DNA of 64,000 nucleotides from Saccharomycopsis crataegensis. Lineage: Eukaryota; Ascomycota; Saccharomycetes; Ascoideales; Saccharomycopsidaceae. The stretch lies in the NCBI RefSeq assembly GCF_037102585.1, contig NW_027043822.1, positions 955,001 to 1,019,000 on the forward strand. Reading direction: 5' to 3'. The position numbers and the translations under genes are program-made. Position 1 is the first letter of the stretch. Each line of letters starts with the position of its first letter. The notes under the pieces are model-generated. The model was not told where the DNA came from, made no database searches, and saw only the letters and a list, made by a program, of their open reading frames with translations. This document shows, piece by piece, positions 31,184-41,214 of this stretch.

Positions 31184-31470
31184 ATCTGGAAATTCAATAT
31201 ATCATGATATCGAAAGATTGGAATATTGAAACTCAAGGCAGATTGAGACACCTAAAGTTCAGACTGATCAAAACATTTAAGGAGATGGAAAGAAGGAATC
31301 TTGAAATATTAGAGTGGCTCTGTGATCATAAAAAAGAAATTCAGACACCAATTGTCGCACCATTGAAGCATCATCAAGATCTTTGTCCAACCTCTTTTTC
31401 AAATTTAATGGACACGGCCTCATTGTGTGTTTCCAGGGGGCATTACTTCAAAACACTGGCCGTTTATTAA
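31180..31470 (+). CDS. Possible small ORF overlapping the HOT13 stop
   Basis: A 96-codon ORF whose ATG overlaps the HOT13 TGA (ATGA). The peptide is amphipathic and charged (GRLRHLKFRLIKTFKEMERR), likely helical in its first half, with three Cys and no recognised family. Eukaryotic genes rarely start this way, and there is no separate promoter space, so it is probably a chance frame in the HOT13 3' UTR. Confidence 0.15.
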   Translation: MNLEIQYIMISKDWNIETQGRLRHLKFRLIKTFKEMERRNLEILEWLCDHKKEIQTPIVAPLKHHQDLCPTSFSNLMDTASLCVSRGHYFKTLAVY

Positions 31471-32024
31471 TTTAGATTAATATTCTACAAAAAGTGTGCC
31501 TAGATAAATGTATTTTATACATGCTATCTACTGGGCGGTATTTATCTATTGTTGGTTACTAGAGAGAGATACTAAATGATTCCTTTATGGTTTTGCGAAG
31601 AAAAAAACCTGACCAAAGAATAAATGCACATTGGGGGGTAGGGGGGACTCGCTGGTGAAGAAGAACTAAAAAAAAGAGCGATGGATCTTAAATGAATCGA
31701 ATTATATTGTCTCAACCAATATGGCAAATTGGTATTTATGTTGAAATTGGCATTTAATTGGCCCATTACACATGATAACTCTGGGTTACAATATTGTAAT
31801 TTAAAGAATTATTGTTTGTATTTATAAATATTTAACTTATGACTTCTAATTTTATAATTAGCTTTAAATATAGGAGAAATGAAAGAAGCGAAATGGAAAA
31901 AAAAAAGATAATAGGAAAAAACAGGAGATAGTAAGTATTGTCATTTTAATCATTGTTACTTACTGTGATTAAAAGTGACAATTACAATTAAACAAGATGG
32001 AAGTCCCATAACTTGCAGGACCCT
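31471..32024. other. Convergent 3' region, no gene seen
   Basis: About 550 bp between the 3' ends of HOT13 and the next minus-strand gene. It is A/T-rich with an A tract near 31899-31908 and a short G-rich patch near 31634-31646 (GGGGGGTAGGGGG). No coding sequence recognised. Confidence 0.5.
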
Positions 32025-34400
32025 TCAATATCCTTTGCAAGAAACCATTCCCAAAAGATTATTCTTTTTGGTTTCATTAAACTTACGAAGATCAAAGTAT
32101 AAACTATTAGAGTTCGTCCCCAAAACATTACATCCAGGAGTGGGATCTTCAGTATGGGCAAAACTAACAGGTGGTTTTGATGGTTCTTCCGGAAGTTCTT
32201 CCATCACCAAACCAAATTTAGATCTTCTATTACGTTCAACCCTATTCTTAAGGAACGAATAATCTTGACTCACCACTCTGTTGTTTGTCGACTGTTGATA
32301 TGTATCGTTGTAGAAGTTATTGTATAGTAATGTGCAAGAGAACCGGTTGTTCTTGTGGTCTTCATCTTGCAAATCCATCACTTTTTTATGATGTTGCTTG
32401 ACCCGATACTCCCAACTCATTTCAGCCTCTAGGGCCTCCAGTTCAGGGTCAGGGATTAATTGGGTGACGATGTCGCCATCCTCGAGGGCCACTGGTTCGG
32501 AAATCATATCATCATCCAAAGTCTTGTCGGTGGAAGTGGAAACAGGAGAGGCAGTCCCTCTTATTGGAGGAGGAGACGAATAATAAGAAGCTGCTGTTAC
32601 CTCGGCAATTGGGGAAGGAATCGAGCGAGGAACTGTATTATTTTTCGAAGCAACTTGGATGGTGACGGTGTTAGCATTATCGACGCAGACTTTTTGGTAG
32701 GTATAATTGGTTCTCTTGATGTGTTTGAAATGATTGTTTTGTGGAATTCTGGTGCTGCTGTTGAATGCAAACTCATTATTTTTGGTGATTGATCCAAGCG
32801 ATGATTGCTGATAATGGGATCTTGGAGATGAGGGCTCAGAAATATATTTTTGGGTGATAGCGACAACGTCTTCCAGGATATCGCTTAATGCTGGGGACAT
32901 TAATTGATCAGTCTTGATATAACCTGACTTTCTCTTGGTATTATTCTCGTCAAATGAGTTAACGAAGTAGAATTGGGGAGATTTCGGGTTAGAGTCTTCA
33001 ACTTTCAGCATTACCGAGGCCCTGTTAACAAATGGTAACGGAGGGGCAGCGCTGTTAAATGGAGTGGCCATGCTGTTGAGCTCACTGATTGATTGAGGCA
33101 CCTTAACAAACAACGCCTTCGGGGCATGATTATCGTTACTAAACCTTGATTCCACTGGAGAAAGGGTAGCACGGGTGTAGTTGTGGATGATTGGGGTGGA
33201 CTTGATGGCATATTTTGACTGGTTAGCCGCCGGTGGGAACTTTTGAAGAATTCTGTTGTTGTATTTTACGGACACTGGTGATCCTTTGATATCGGGTTTA
33301 TTGGCTGCGTTATCTTTTTTCAGCTCATCATTAATCATCGTTCCTCCAGTGGTCTGTCTAACGAGCACCTGGCCTTCAACAGGAAGGATTGGTCGTGGAA
33401 TGGAACTTTTGGTAGAGTGGTCGTAGGTCTTATGAAGCACAAACTTGTCATTTACTACTGGCTCACCCTCATCTTTATGTTTCTTGAAGAGCTCTTTGAT
33501 CGACCCTACTTTTGGAATCATAATTTCTGATGTTGATTTGACAGGTGGCTTCTTTTTCTTTGATGTTTTCTTTGATGTTTTCTTTGGTAATTTCTTGGAA
33601 ATTTCCTTCTTGGAGAATTCTTTTTTTGAAATTTCTTTCTTGGGTATTTCCTTCTTTGAAATTTCTGTCGCCATACTCTTTTCAGCCATTGGCGGTTGTG
33701 TCAAAGATGGCATCAATTCATCAAGATCATCGTCATTATCTAAAGGAACAAAATTCTCGGTCGAACCGCCCGCAAAGTTGTGATGGTTAAACTCTGTGCT
33801 GTAGGTAATGTCGGGAATAATTTGTGGCGCCACCACCAACTTCCTCAGTGACAATGAAAATTCTATTGATGTTTTGGTGGTACTGTTGGTACTAAATGTT
33901 GAGAAGAGTGATGGTGAATGAGATGAAACCATGAGTTTGGTCATTCCCATTAATGGCTGCTGTTGTTGTTGCTGTTGTTGCTGTTGTTGTTGTTGTTGTT
34001 GTTGCTCGATCATTTTGGAATAAAATGGGTTGGTTGAATGGAGAGTGACTTTACTTGTTTTGCTATTGTTGTTGATATCATTATTATTCACGTCTTCTCC
34101 ATCATCATTGAGCAACAGTTCGGCTAGCTCAGTAGTGTCAAATTCAAACAAATTCTTCTGATGCATCCATTCAAGATCATTCTCAGTATCAATATCAAGT
34201 GAGATCGTCGACAGTCTGATATTTTTCATTGGAGTGATTTGACTATCGAACAATGCTGACGATGGCGATGGAAGGAACCCAGTAGATAATGAAGGCTTCC
34301 CCACAGAAAATGTTGATTGACTGTCTTGGGGATGGTGGCGGTCCATTTTTTTTTTCTTTTTTTTCCTATTATTATTATTTTCTGATGAGCATTTTCCCAT
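32025..34400 (-). CDS. Uncharacterised low-complexity protein with poly-Gln and Lys-rich repeats
   Basis: A 791-residue ORF that I do not recognise. It starts at the ATG at 34398-34400; the second Met (codon 19, MDRHHPQDSQ) is an equally plausible start, because the first 18 residues are an Asn and Lys run. Visible features: a Ser-rich N-terminus, poly-Gln (about 132-148), a run of KKE(I/F)xK repeats and KTSKK units (about 245-285), several SP/TP sites suggesting kinase regulation (for example TPMKN, LSPVES, SPSSP-like, ASPVST), and an apparently more ordered C-terminus with a charged helix (ELEALEAEMSWEYRVKQHHK, about 655-675) and MEELPEEPSKPPVSF. No transmembrane segment, zinc finger or enzymatic motif was seen. 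Confidence 0.75.
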   Translation of the reverse strand: MGKCSSENNNNRKKKKKKMDRHHPQDSQSTFSVGKPSLSTGFLPSPSSALFDSQITPMKNIRLSTISLDIDTENDLEWMHQKNLFEFDTTELAELLLNDDGEDVNNNDINNNSKTSKVTLHSTNPFYSKMIEQQQQQQQQQQQQQQQQPLMGMTKLMVSSHSPSLFSTFSTNSTTKTSIEFSLSLRKLVVAPQIIPDITYSTEFNHHNFAGGSTENFVPLDNDDDLDELMPSLTQPPMAEKSMATEISKKEIPKKEISKKEFSKKEISKKLPKKTSKKTSKKKKPPVKSTSEIMIPKVGSIKELFKKHKDEGEPVVNDKFVLHKTYDHSTKSSIPRPILPVEGQVLVRQTTGGTMINDELKKDNAANKPDIKGSPVSVKYNNRILQKFPPAANQSKYAIKSTPIIHNYTRATLSPVESRFSNDNHAPKALFVKVPQSISELNSMATPFNSAAPPLPFVNRASVMLKVEDSNPKSPQFYFVNSFDENNTKRKSGYIKTDQLMSPALSDILEDVVAITQKYISEPSSPRSHYQQSSLGSITKNNEFAFNSSTRIPQNNHFKHIKRTNYTYQKVCVDNANTVTIQVASKNNTVPRSIPSPIAEVTAASYYSSPPPIRGTASPVSTSTDKTLDDDMISEPVALEDGDIVTQLIPDPELEALEAEMSWEYRVKQHHKKVMDLQDEDHKNNRFSCTLLYNNFYNDTYQQSTNNRVVSQDYSFLKNRVERNRRSKFGLVMEELPEEPSKPPVSFAHTEDPTPGCNVLGTNSNSLYFDLRKFNETKKNNLLGMVSCKGY
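33957..34007 (-). repeat. CAA/CAG repeat encoding poly-Gln
   Basis: A mixed CAA and CAG run of about 17 codons in the uncharacterised low-complexity gene, coding an uninterrupted glutamine tract. Confidence 0.85.
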
Positions 34401-35271
34401 TCAATCAATTGCAACAACAAAAATAGTCAGTGGGAGTTATATATATATATATAAATATATTTATTACCATCCAAACGGTCAAATGCCTGATCCTCGGTAC
34501 TTAGGGCCCAACATGCAGCAGACCCACCGCTAATTATCAAGTGCCGACACATTACCCCATTAAACAATAAGGGACGGCTGATTTTTATAATGGTTATTAC
34601 TATTATTGATGGTTTCATTTTTTAATATTATTATTGTTGTTATTATTATCATGATCACAATTATTGTTGTAGGCATTATTGTCCTTTTATTGGCACCATG
34701 GTATCATCTCAATATTCCGCCTTTCAAATTATCACCATATTTCGTTGTCAAATATCAAGGGTACTAGTGACCTTCCGGAATTCTGTAAACAAAAAATGAA
34801 ACCTCCCCCTAACCATTGATATTGGAGATGTTAATTGCATTATTGGCGTTGGCTAATCCATCATTATTGAGCGTGTGACCGACAGCCATCCTTCATTCCG
34901 ATGGTAAGAACTGCTAAAGGAAATGCATTTCTTTGATGGCCAAGCTATAAGTTACAAGTAAGATCAAAAAGATAGATGCTAATCACAATAAACTTCACCG
35001 CTAAATCGATCATCACAGCATATACCGTGATATCTCATCATACATATTAACTTCAAATCCCATTTATCAATGATACAATAGATTGCCTTTTCTACCAGAC
35101 CTTAACATACGGCCAATCTAGTAATACATTAATTAACATAATACGAATGATAAAAAAAAATAAAGTTTCTACAAAATCTTTTTTATTTTTTGAGAAAAAA
35201 ACTAAACATACATTAATATATCAAGTTCCTAGCTCCATACCTTTTCTATTAAACAAACTAGTTCAATACAC
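34401..35271. other. Intergenic region upstream of the low-complexity gene
   Basis: About 870 bp holding the promoter of the uncharacterised gene and the 3' region of UBI3 (both minus strand). It includes an ATATAT run near 34439-34453, an ATT-type repeat near 34621-34650 and A/T tracts near 35152-35200. No gene seen. Confidence 0.5.
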
Positions 35272-35793
<522 letters not shown>

Positions 35794-35858
35794 TCAAATA
35801 CTTTGGAAAAGAAGCTGACAATTCCGACAATTTTTGAGCGGGACGAGAGAAAAAAAAT

Positions 35859-35939
35859 GTCACGCGGTTGTTGGTCACATGATATCAGTGTGTATTATGC
35901 CCTTTTTTATGTCACATGGTATATAATATTTAAGTCACG
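35859..35939 (-). promoter_or_regulatory. Cluster of GTCACRTG-type sites in the UBI3 promoter
   Basis: Four GTCAC motifs in 81 bp upstream of UBI3: GTCACGCG at 35859, GTCACATG at 35874, GTCACATG at 35911 and GTCACGTT at 35934. GTCACRTG is the Cbf1 site, and Cbf1 (with Tbf1) is reported as a regulator at ribosomal-protein genes in the Candida lineage. The cluster lies 130-210 bp upstream of the ATG. Confidence 0.5.
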
Positions 35940-36674
35940 TTATAGGGCATACAATATGTCAAAAAAGAATATGTATGTACTTTGGAACTATCAACTTCAT
36001 TAAAGCCTTACAATTTATTCCAATGGTAAACAACATTTTTATTATGAGCTATATACATGCAAAGTCCCCTAGCGGTACCTAATGGTATGTGTATGATTTC
36101 GTATCGACAGCTCAGGATATTTTCTAGTGGCATCAAAAGATGGGATGGATGATGCTTTTTCCAGTCAACGATGAACCCAAAAGGTACTAGAATATAATAT
36201 AACAAGGTGAAAAATAAAAAATAAAAAATAAATGAAAATGAAAACCCAATGTGTGATGATAAACAACAAAAATATGAATGATGAAAAGACAAGTAAAGTG
36301 TAAATGTGGAATATTGAAAAAATCATATCAATTGAAGCAGATATGAAGATACTGTCAAAGTTATGGCAGATATCATAAAAAAAAAAAAAATCAAATCGAT
36401 AGCAATATGAGTGCAAGAAAAAAAAGAGGAAATCAAATATACTGAAATATTTTTATGGCAATCTAGTGTAAAATCCAAATGATATTTTGCAGAAAATCGA
36501 GCAACAAATAATATGAGTTCATGCTCTATGATAGTATTAACACTCCTGTTCAACAAGAAATTTTGGTAAATATTTGCAAGATAACAACTCCCTAACAAAT
36601 TCTGATGATAATTCAATTTAAATACAAGATAATTAACGGAAAGAAAATCCAATTTCTAGAATACAACCCCTTAA
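35940..36674. other. Intergenic region upstream of UBI3 and 3' of UPS2
   Basis: About 735 bp, A/T-rich, with a short AAAAAATAA repeat near 36210-36235 and an A tract near 36378-36390. No gene recognised. Confidence 0.5.
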
Positions 36675-37298
36675 TCAATCAAACTTGAAGACCCCGTGTC
36701 TAACCTTCTCGGTAACTTCATCTAAAACGCCTACTTTAACCTCAATTTCCTCCATTACAGCTCCTTTAACTGATTCCCAATTCTCACTAACGTTCTTCAA
36801 CACGCTCTCGAACCCAATCTTCCCTCTTTTAGCATTGAAATCGAACCGGTCAATACCCCATTCTTCAACCTTGTTGCAAAGCTTCTTAATACTGGCATAC
36901 GCGGTGATTTGCGCCTCTTGGGTGAACTTAGTACGGGCGGTTGGGGCCAGAGGGTCCGGAGTATAAGTCACCACTTCGTACACTTGCAATAAACTGTTCA
37001 TCGTCAAGTTCATCGAGCGCATCACCACGGACTTATTTATAGGATCAACCTCCGACACTTCCCGGACATACGACCGTTTGAGGCCCCCGACAATAAATGA
37101 CAACCAGTTAGGGATAGATTGTTCACAAGTGATCAACCGCTCGGTCCGGAGAATCTTACTAACGGGATCAACCTCGCGGCGTAGAATATCGACTCCCACC
37201 ACTTGGGTTGACATTTCGTTCGGGTATTTTTTCCAATTAGCTGCAGAGACTTGCTCCCATGGATAGTTGAATAAATGATGTGATTCAAAGATCTTCAT
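36675..37298 (-). CDS. UPS2: Ups2-like PRELI/MSF1 mitochondrial lipid-transfer protein
   Basis: A 207-residue protein that is almost entirely a PRELI/MSF1 domain. The hallmark N-terminus FNYPWEQVSAANWKKYPNEM is followed by LRTERLITCEQSIPNW, YVREVSEVDP, MRSMNLTMNSLLQVYE and EAQITAYASIKKLCNKVEEW. It resembles S. cerevisiae Ups2 more than Ups1 throughout; Ups3 is a close relative. Ups2 pairs with Mdm35 in the intermembrane space and moves phosphatidylserine to the inner membrane for PE synthesis. The N-terminal PRELI segment acts as an internal targeting region, so no presequence is expected. Its position next to UBI3 supports the assignment. Confidence 0.9.
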   Translation of the reverse strand: MKIFESHHLFNYPWEQVSAANWKKYPNEMSTQVVGVDILRREVDPVSKILRTERLITCEQSIPNWLSFIVGGLKRSYVREVSEVDPINKSVVMRSMNLTMNSLLQVYEVVTYTPDPLAPTARTKFTQEAQITAYASIKKLCNKVEEWGIDRFDFNAKRGKIGFESVLKNVSENWESVKGAVMEEIEVKVGVLDEVTEKVRHGVFKFD

Positions 37299-37631
37299 AT
37301 TTCTCTATATATTTTGGTGGTTGTTGGATATGTGACAAATTAAAGAAAGTGTGAAATGTTTTACTTTTTTTTCTTTTTATTTTTATTTTATTTTATTTTC
37401 TTTCTTTCTTTCTTTTTAATGTAGTGATAGATGCGTTTGAATGCATCTTGATGCTTTTCTATCACATGCAAATTGATTCATTTGGTGTTTGGATGTTCAT
37501 ACATACCCACCCAAGCATTTGTTACATCTGGACATATAATTTTATTAAACACCTCAACACCAATTCAGCATCCTATCTGCTGGGGCTAGACCACACATCG
37601 TGCCAAAAGGAGAAAAAAAAATTCGACGATA
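37299..37631. other. Spacer between UPS2 and the deleted transposon
   Basis: About 330 bp. It starts with the UPS2 promoter, which contains T-rich tetranucleotide runs (TTTA and TTTC, 37363-37416), and ends at the TA dinucleotide (37630-37631) next to the transposon end. No gene seen. Confidence 0.5.
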
Positions 37632-37813
37632 CATGTTTTCATTTTTTATTCGTATCAACCACCGGAAATGTTCATACCAGTGGCAAAAAATAATTCATAC
37701 CGACCCCCGGTATTTTTCGTACCACCGTGGCGGGATTTATTCAGATCATCTAAGAAAAATAGTTCATACTATTGCACTTCAATTATTCATACCAACAGAA
37801 TATAAAATTCATA
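37632..37813 (+). repeat. Left terminal inverted repeat of the deleted transposon copy
   Basis: Nearly identical to the reverse complement of 39078-39260 and to both ends of the intact element. Immediately inside it the unit ACCAACAGAATATAAAATTC is tandemly repeated (about 22 bp), extending the motif array by one unit. Confidence 0.9.
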
Positions 37814-38136
37814 CCAACAGAATATAAAATTCATACTAAATGCATAAAATTCTTATGCTTTCATTAATATTTTATCTTTGATATTATTAAACATGTTACA
37901 GGGGACCCGCACACCCAATAAAGCCTCTTTGCAATACTCATTTACCATTTCAAAGGCTCATAACCAAATTTTGGTGTGGTTTCGTCCTTCCTTAAAATTT
38001 TAAATTTTCATCAATTTGTTTTTGAGCTTTGTTGTGTCTTTATGTAATTTTTTTTATAGTTTTTACTTTTTTTTTTTTTGGTTTGTTTTCTGTATTTTGT
38101 TTTCTAATTTTTTTTCTTCATCTTTGGTATTTGTTT

Positions 38137-38811
38137 TCAAAAGAGCTGCTGTTGTAAACAGAGATCAATATGTCTAGAAGCATGTCTGCAGAATCCCTTG
38201 TAACTATCAAGGGAAATATTTTCTGTGGCTTCTTTCACCCTTGGAGTTAATTGCTCCTTCTTGCTCAAGTTTGATCTTTTGACTTTACTCTTACATACTG
38301 ACCAGAATTCTTCTATAGCATTCAACCCTGGAGAATAAGGAGGTAAAAACACAAGTTCCAAGCCACTCAGTGCCACTAGTAACTGAAGATCACGTCGTTT
38401 ATGAATGGCAGCATTATCAAGGATCAAATATTTCATACCTTTGAGCTCCTCGTTATTTTCTATTTGCTGGATCACTGACTTTACAAAACTGTAGAAGTGA
38501 TTAGCTGTAGTACCTTTACTCACTTTGTCAATGGTCGTTTCTGAATCAATTTTTCTCTTCTTATTGGATGTAGCCACTGGAGTTCTGACCTTTAATTCAA
38601 TACAACCTTTGACAGAAATTGCCCCAATGAACGAAATATTAAGCCCTCTGGTTACGGGAACAGTAAGAGCTGCTTTTTCACCTACAGCAGACCATCCATA
38701 CTCACGCCGCATACTGATATTGAAACCTGCTTCGTCGATGAAAATACAGTTTTGACCAAAGTCGAGCTTGTCTTTATACTCCTCTGCCCACTCGAGTCTT
38801 TGTTTCTTCAA
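38137..38811 (-). pseudogene. Transposase remnant: catalytic half without start codon
   Basis: The frame matches residues 220-442 of the intact transposase with few changes (for example KLDFGQNC against KLDFSQNC), including the catalytic FIDEAGF, LILDNAAIH and NAIEEFW blocks. The frame opens only at non-ATG codons, with an in-frame TGA shortly upstream. The deletion joins the 5' leader (TTACATACAAAAG) directly to codon ~218, removing both helix-turn-helix regions. It cannot be a functional transposase. Confidence 0.88.
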
Positions 38812-39077
38812 TTTCTTTTGTATGTAATCTGGTGATCATATAGAGCCCGAATTAAGCAATAAAAGTGGGAATTGCTCACTTTATATGGAGAACAGCTCTT
38901 ACCATACATTCGTTTCCTTTTTTTGAAAACCGTAATTACGTGCTACTATTAATATTATTATAGATATCAGGCTTTGTAGAAAGTAGCACAGAATTATGGA
39001 AAAAATGAGTATAATTTCATTAAACTGAGTAGCTTAGAGGCTTATAGAGCCATTCACATGAAAAAAAAAGGAATTAA

Positions 39078-39260
39078 TATGAATTTTATATACTGTTGGC
39101 ATGAATAATTAAAGTGCAATAGTATGAACTATTTTTCTTAGATGGTCTGAATAAATCCCACTGCGGTGGTACGAAAAATACCGGGGGTCGGTATGAATTA
39201 TTTTTTGCCACTGGTATGAACATTTCCGGTGGTTGGTACGAATAAAAAATGAAAACACTG
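39078..39260 (-). repeat. Right terminal inverted repeat of the deleted transposon copy
   Basis: 183 bp, ending GAAAACACTG next to TA. It is the transposase-5' side end, equivalent to the left end of the intact copy. Confidence 0.9.
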
Positions 39261-39262
39261 TA

Positions 39263-39847
39263 CTGTATTGGTAATAGTGGGTTCACTAATTAGTGTTGGG
39301 GCAAGTCCACGAGCGGTATTTGGGCGTCAATGGATACTTCACGCTCCAAGAGATGATAAGCTCCGTCAAGCCGCAGATAGGCGTTTTGGAACGTGGTCTA
39401 GATCTATATTTTCCTAGCTTGTTTTTTTAATGTTAATCACCGCTGCAGAGTCGTTACTTTTAAACATCAACGATGCTCTACTGTACTAATCACCACAGCA
39501 AAATGACAACTGATTATACAATAGATAATAAGAATGATGATAGGTATAACAATATAAATCCAACCGTTATCATAATTGCAATCATCGAGCAACAATAGCT
39601 CTTGCAACAACAGTAACAATAACACCATGTTCTATTTTTTTCGGGGGGCTTTTTCAGCCACATGCACTCTAACGCATTATCACGCAGTCCTAACAATAGG
39701 CTTCAACGTTGCACGCTGTTCATTACAGTGGACTAACTAGAAATTATATAAAGACTTAGTTTTCCCCAGCTGTTGAAAAAATTAAATAGGAAACTTCTCG
39801 CTATTGTTCTGGTGATATTTTTCCATTGATTGTCTCATCTTCACACA
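39263..39847. other. Spacer and promoter of the small GPI protein gene
   Basis: About 585 bp between transposon copy 1 and the small GPI gene. TATATAAA at 39745-39752 is about 100 bp upstream of the chosen ATG. Nothing else recognised. Confidence 0.45.
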
Positions 39848-40168
39848 ATGCAGTTTCAACAATACTTGCTCGTTCTTCCTATTTCAGCGTTATCTGTCCT
39901 CGCTGCCACAACATCCACTGAAGAAGTCCTCTCTACTTCCACTGTCAGCTCTGATGTTCTCATAACCACTACTGCCACCAACACCAGTGTCTCAACATCT
40001 TTCACTACCTCGATGGTGTCTAGTGCCTCATCCCACCTCCTGAACTCAAGTGCCAGCTACTTGTCTGGTTCGATTGTCACCGGATCTAAGGTGAAGAACG
40101 CTGCTGGTCAGATGATTGGCAGTTGCGTTGGTGGGTCTTTGCTTGCCGTTGCTGCCTTGTTATTATAG
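39848..40168 (+). CDS. Small GPI-anchored Ser/Thr-rich surface protein
   Basis: A 106-residue protein from the ATG at 39848. The signal peptide is MQFQQYLLVLPISALSVLAA. A Ser/Thr-rich middle follows (STEEVLSTSTVSS and TSFTTSMVSSASS) with N-glycosylation sequons, for example NTS and NSS. The C-terminus KVKNAAGQMIGSCVGGS plus LLAVAALLL is a GPI signal with a likely omega Asn near residue 82. It is short enough to be mostly a glycosylated stalk, like the small wall GPI proteins of Candida. No ortholog recognised. It is bracketed by two inverted transposon copies. Confidence 0.75.
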   Translation: MQFQQYLLVLPISALSVLAATTSTEEVLSTSTVSSDVLITTTATNTSVSTSFTTSMVSSASSHLLNSSASYLSGSIVTGSKVKNAAGQMIGSCVGGSLLAVAALLL

Positions 40169-40735
40169 AAAGAAAGAACAAGAGAACAAAATTTTCTTTA
40201 TCCTGATTGTATTTACTGATATTTTATTTTCCGTTACCTTATGATTAATTTTACACTTATTGTCTTACGTTATTTGCATGTTTCCTGAATTTCTTTATTT
40301 TCCTTTTTATATGATATATATATGCTCTTCTTAATTTTTCCTCTTTTATTCACGATTTTCCCCCATTCTCTTTTTTTCAGTATTTTATAGTTTTTTGGTT
40401 TGCTAATTTTGATGTTTTTTGGTTTATTTTTAGTTATTCATTTTTTTTTTCATCGTAGTTGCATCGTATAAGCATATCTACTGGACTCTCGAAATTATCG
40501 TTCATGAGTAATTTTTGTGACTACCAAAATAGACTTTCCCATGTGTTGTCCCACGCACCTCCATGCGCGGCCGAGCAAAGTGAAAAAATTATTGTTGTTT
40601 AGGAAATAAAATATCAGCAAACGAATGGGGATACAGGTGAGCAGATAAATTGGTTAAAAATAAAATGTACATAACTTGTGAATAGATAGTCCATACGGAT
40701 TAGCAAATAAACATAGTAGTAGATCTCCCCAAGTA
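40169..40735. other. Spacer before the intact transposon
   Basis: About 570 bp, T-rich 3' region of the small GPI gene. It ends at the TA target dinucleotide 40734-40735. Nothing recognised. Confidence 0.45.
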
Positions 40736-40918
40736 CAGTGTTTTCATTTTTTATTCGTACCAACCACCGGAAATGTTCATACCAGTGGCAAAAAATAATT
40801 CATACCGACCCCCGGTATTTTTCGTACCACCGCAGCGGGATTTATTCAAACCATCTAAGAAAAATAGTTCATACTATTGCACTTCAATTATTCATACCAA
40901 CAGTATATAAAATTCATA
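40736..40918 (+). repeat. Left TIR of the intact transposon, phased TTCRTACC array
   Basis: Contains eight TTC(A/G)TACC-like motifs starting at 40754, 40776, 40799, 40821, 40845, 40868, 40891 and 40913, spaced 22, 23, 22, 24, 23, 23 and 22 bp, close to two helical turns. The fifth is TTCAAACC, the sixth TTCATACT and the last TTCATATT. Confidence 0.9.
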
Positions 40919-41214
40919 TTAATTCCTTTCTTTTTTTTATGTGACTGGCTCTATAAGCCTCTAAGCTACTCAGTTTAAACAAATTATACTCATTTTTTCC
41001 ATAATTCTGTGCTACTTTCTATAAAACCGGATATCTATAATAATATCAATAATATCACGTGATTACGGTTTTCAAGAAATGGGAACGAATGTATGGTAGG
41101 AGCTGTTCTCCATTTAAGATGATGAATTCCCACTTTTGACATTCAATTCGGTCTTTATGTGATCACCAGATTACTTACAAAAAAAAGCATAAGATTTTAC
41201 CATCAAAACTAAGT

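Larger units (their letters stand above)
37632..39260 (-). mobile_element. Tc1/mariner-type transposon, internally deleted copy
   Basis: A 1629-bp element bounded by TA on both sides (37630-37631 and 39261-39262), with terminal inverted repeats of about 182 bp (37632-37813 and 39078-39260). Its left tip lacks one base relative to the other three ends (CATGTTTTC against CAGTGTTTTC). Relative to the intact copy at 40736-43024 it is inverted and lacks about 680 bp covering the transposase start and N-terminal DNA-binding half. It is non-autonomous; its ends could in principle still be recognised by the intact transposase. Confidence 0.92.

Noticed and set aside
38137-38811. Transposase remnant as a functional short gene
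   Set aside because: There is no ATG at its start and it lacks the whole DNA-binding half; treated as a pseudogene inside a deleted transposon.
40736-40918. Regularly spaced repeats considered as a CRISPR-like array
   Set aside because: The units are 8-bp motifs within a transposon inverted repeat in a eukaryotic genome, with conserved rather than unique intervening sequence among the four copies.
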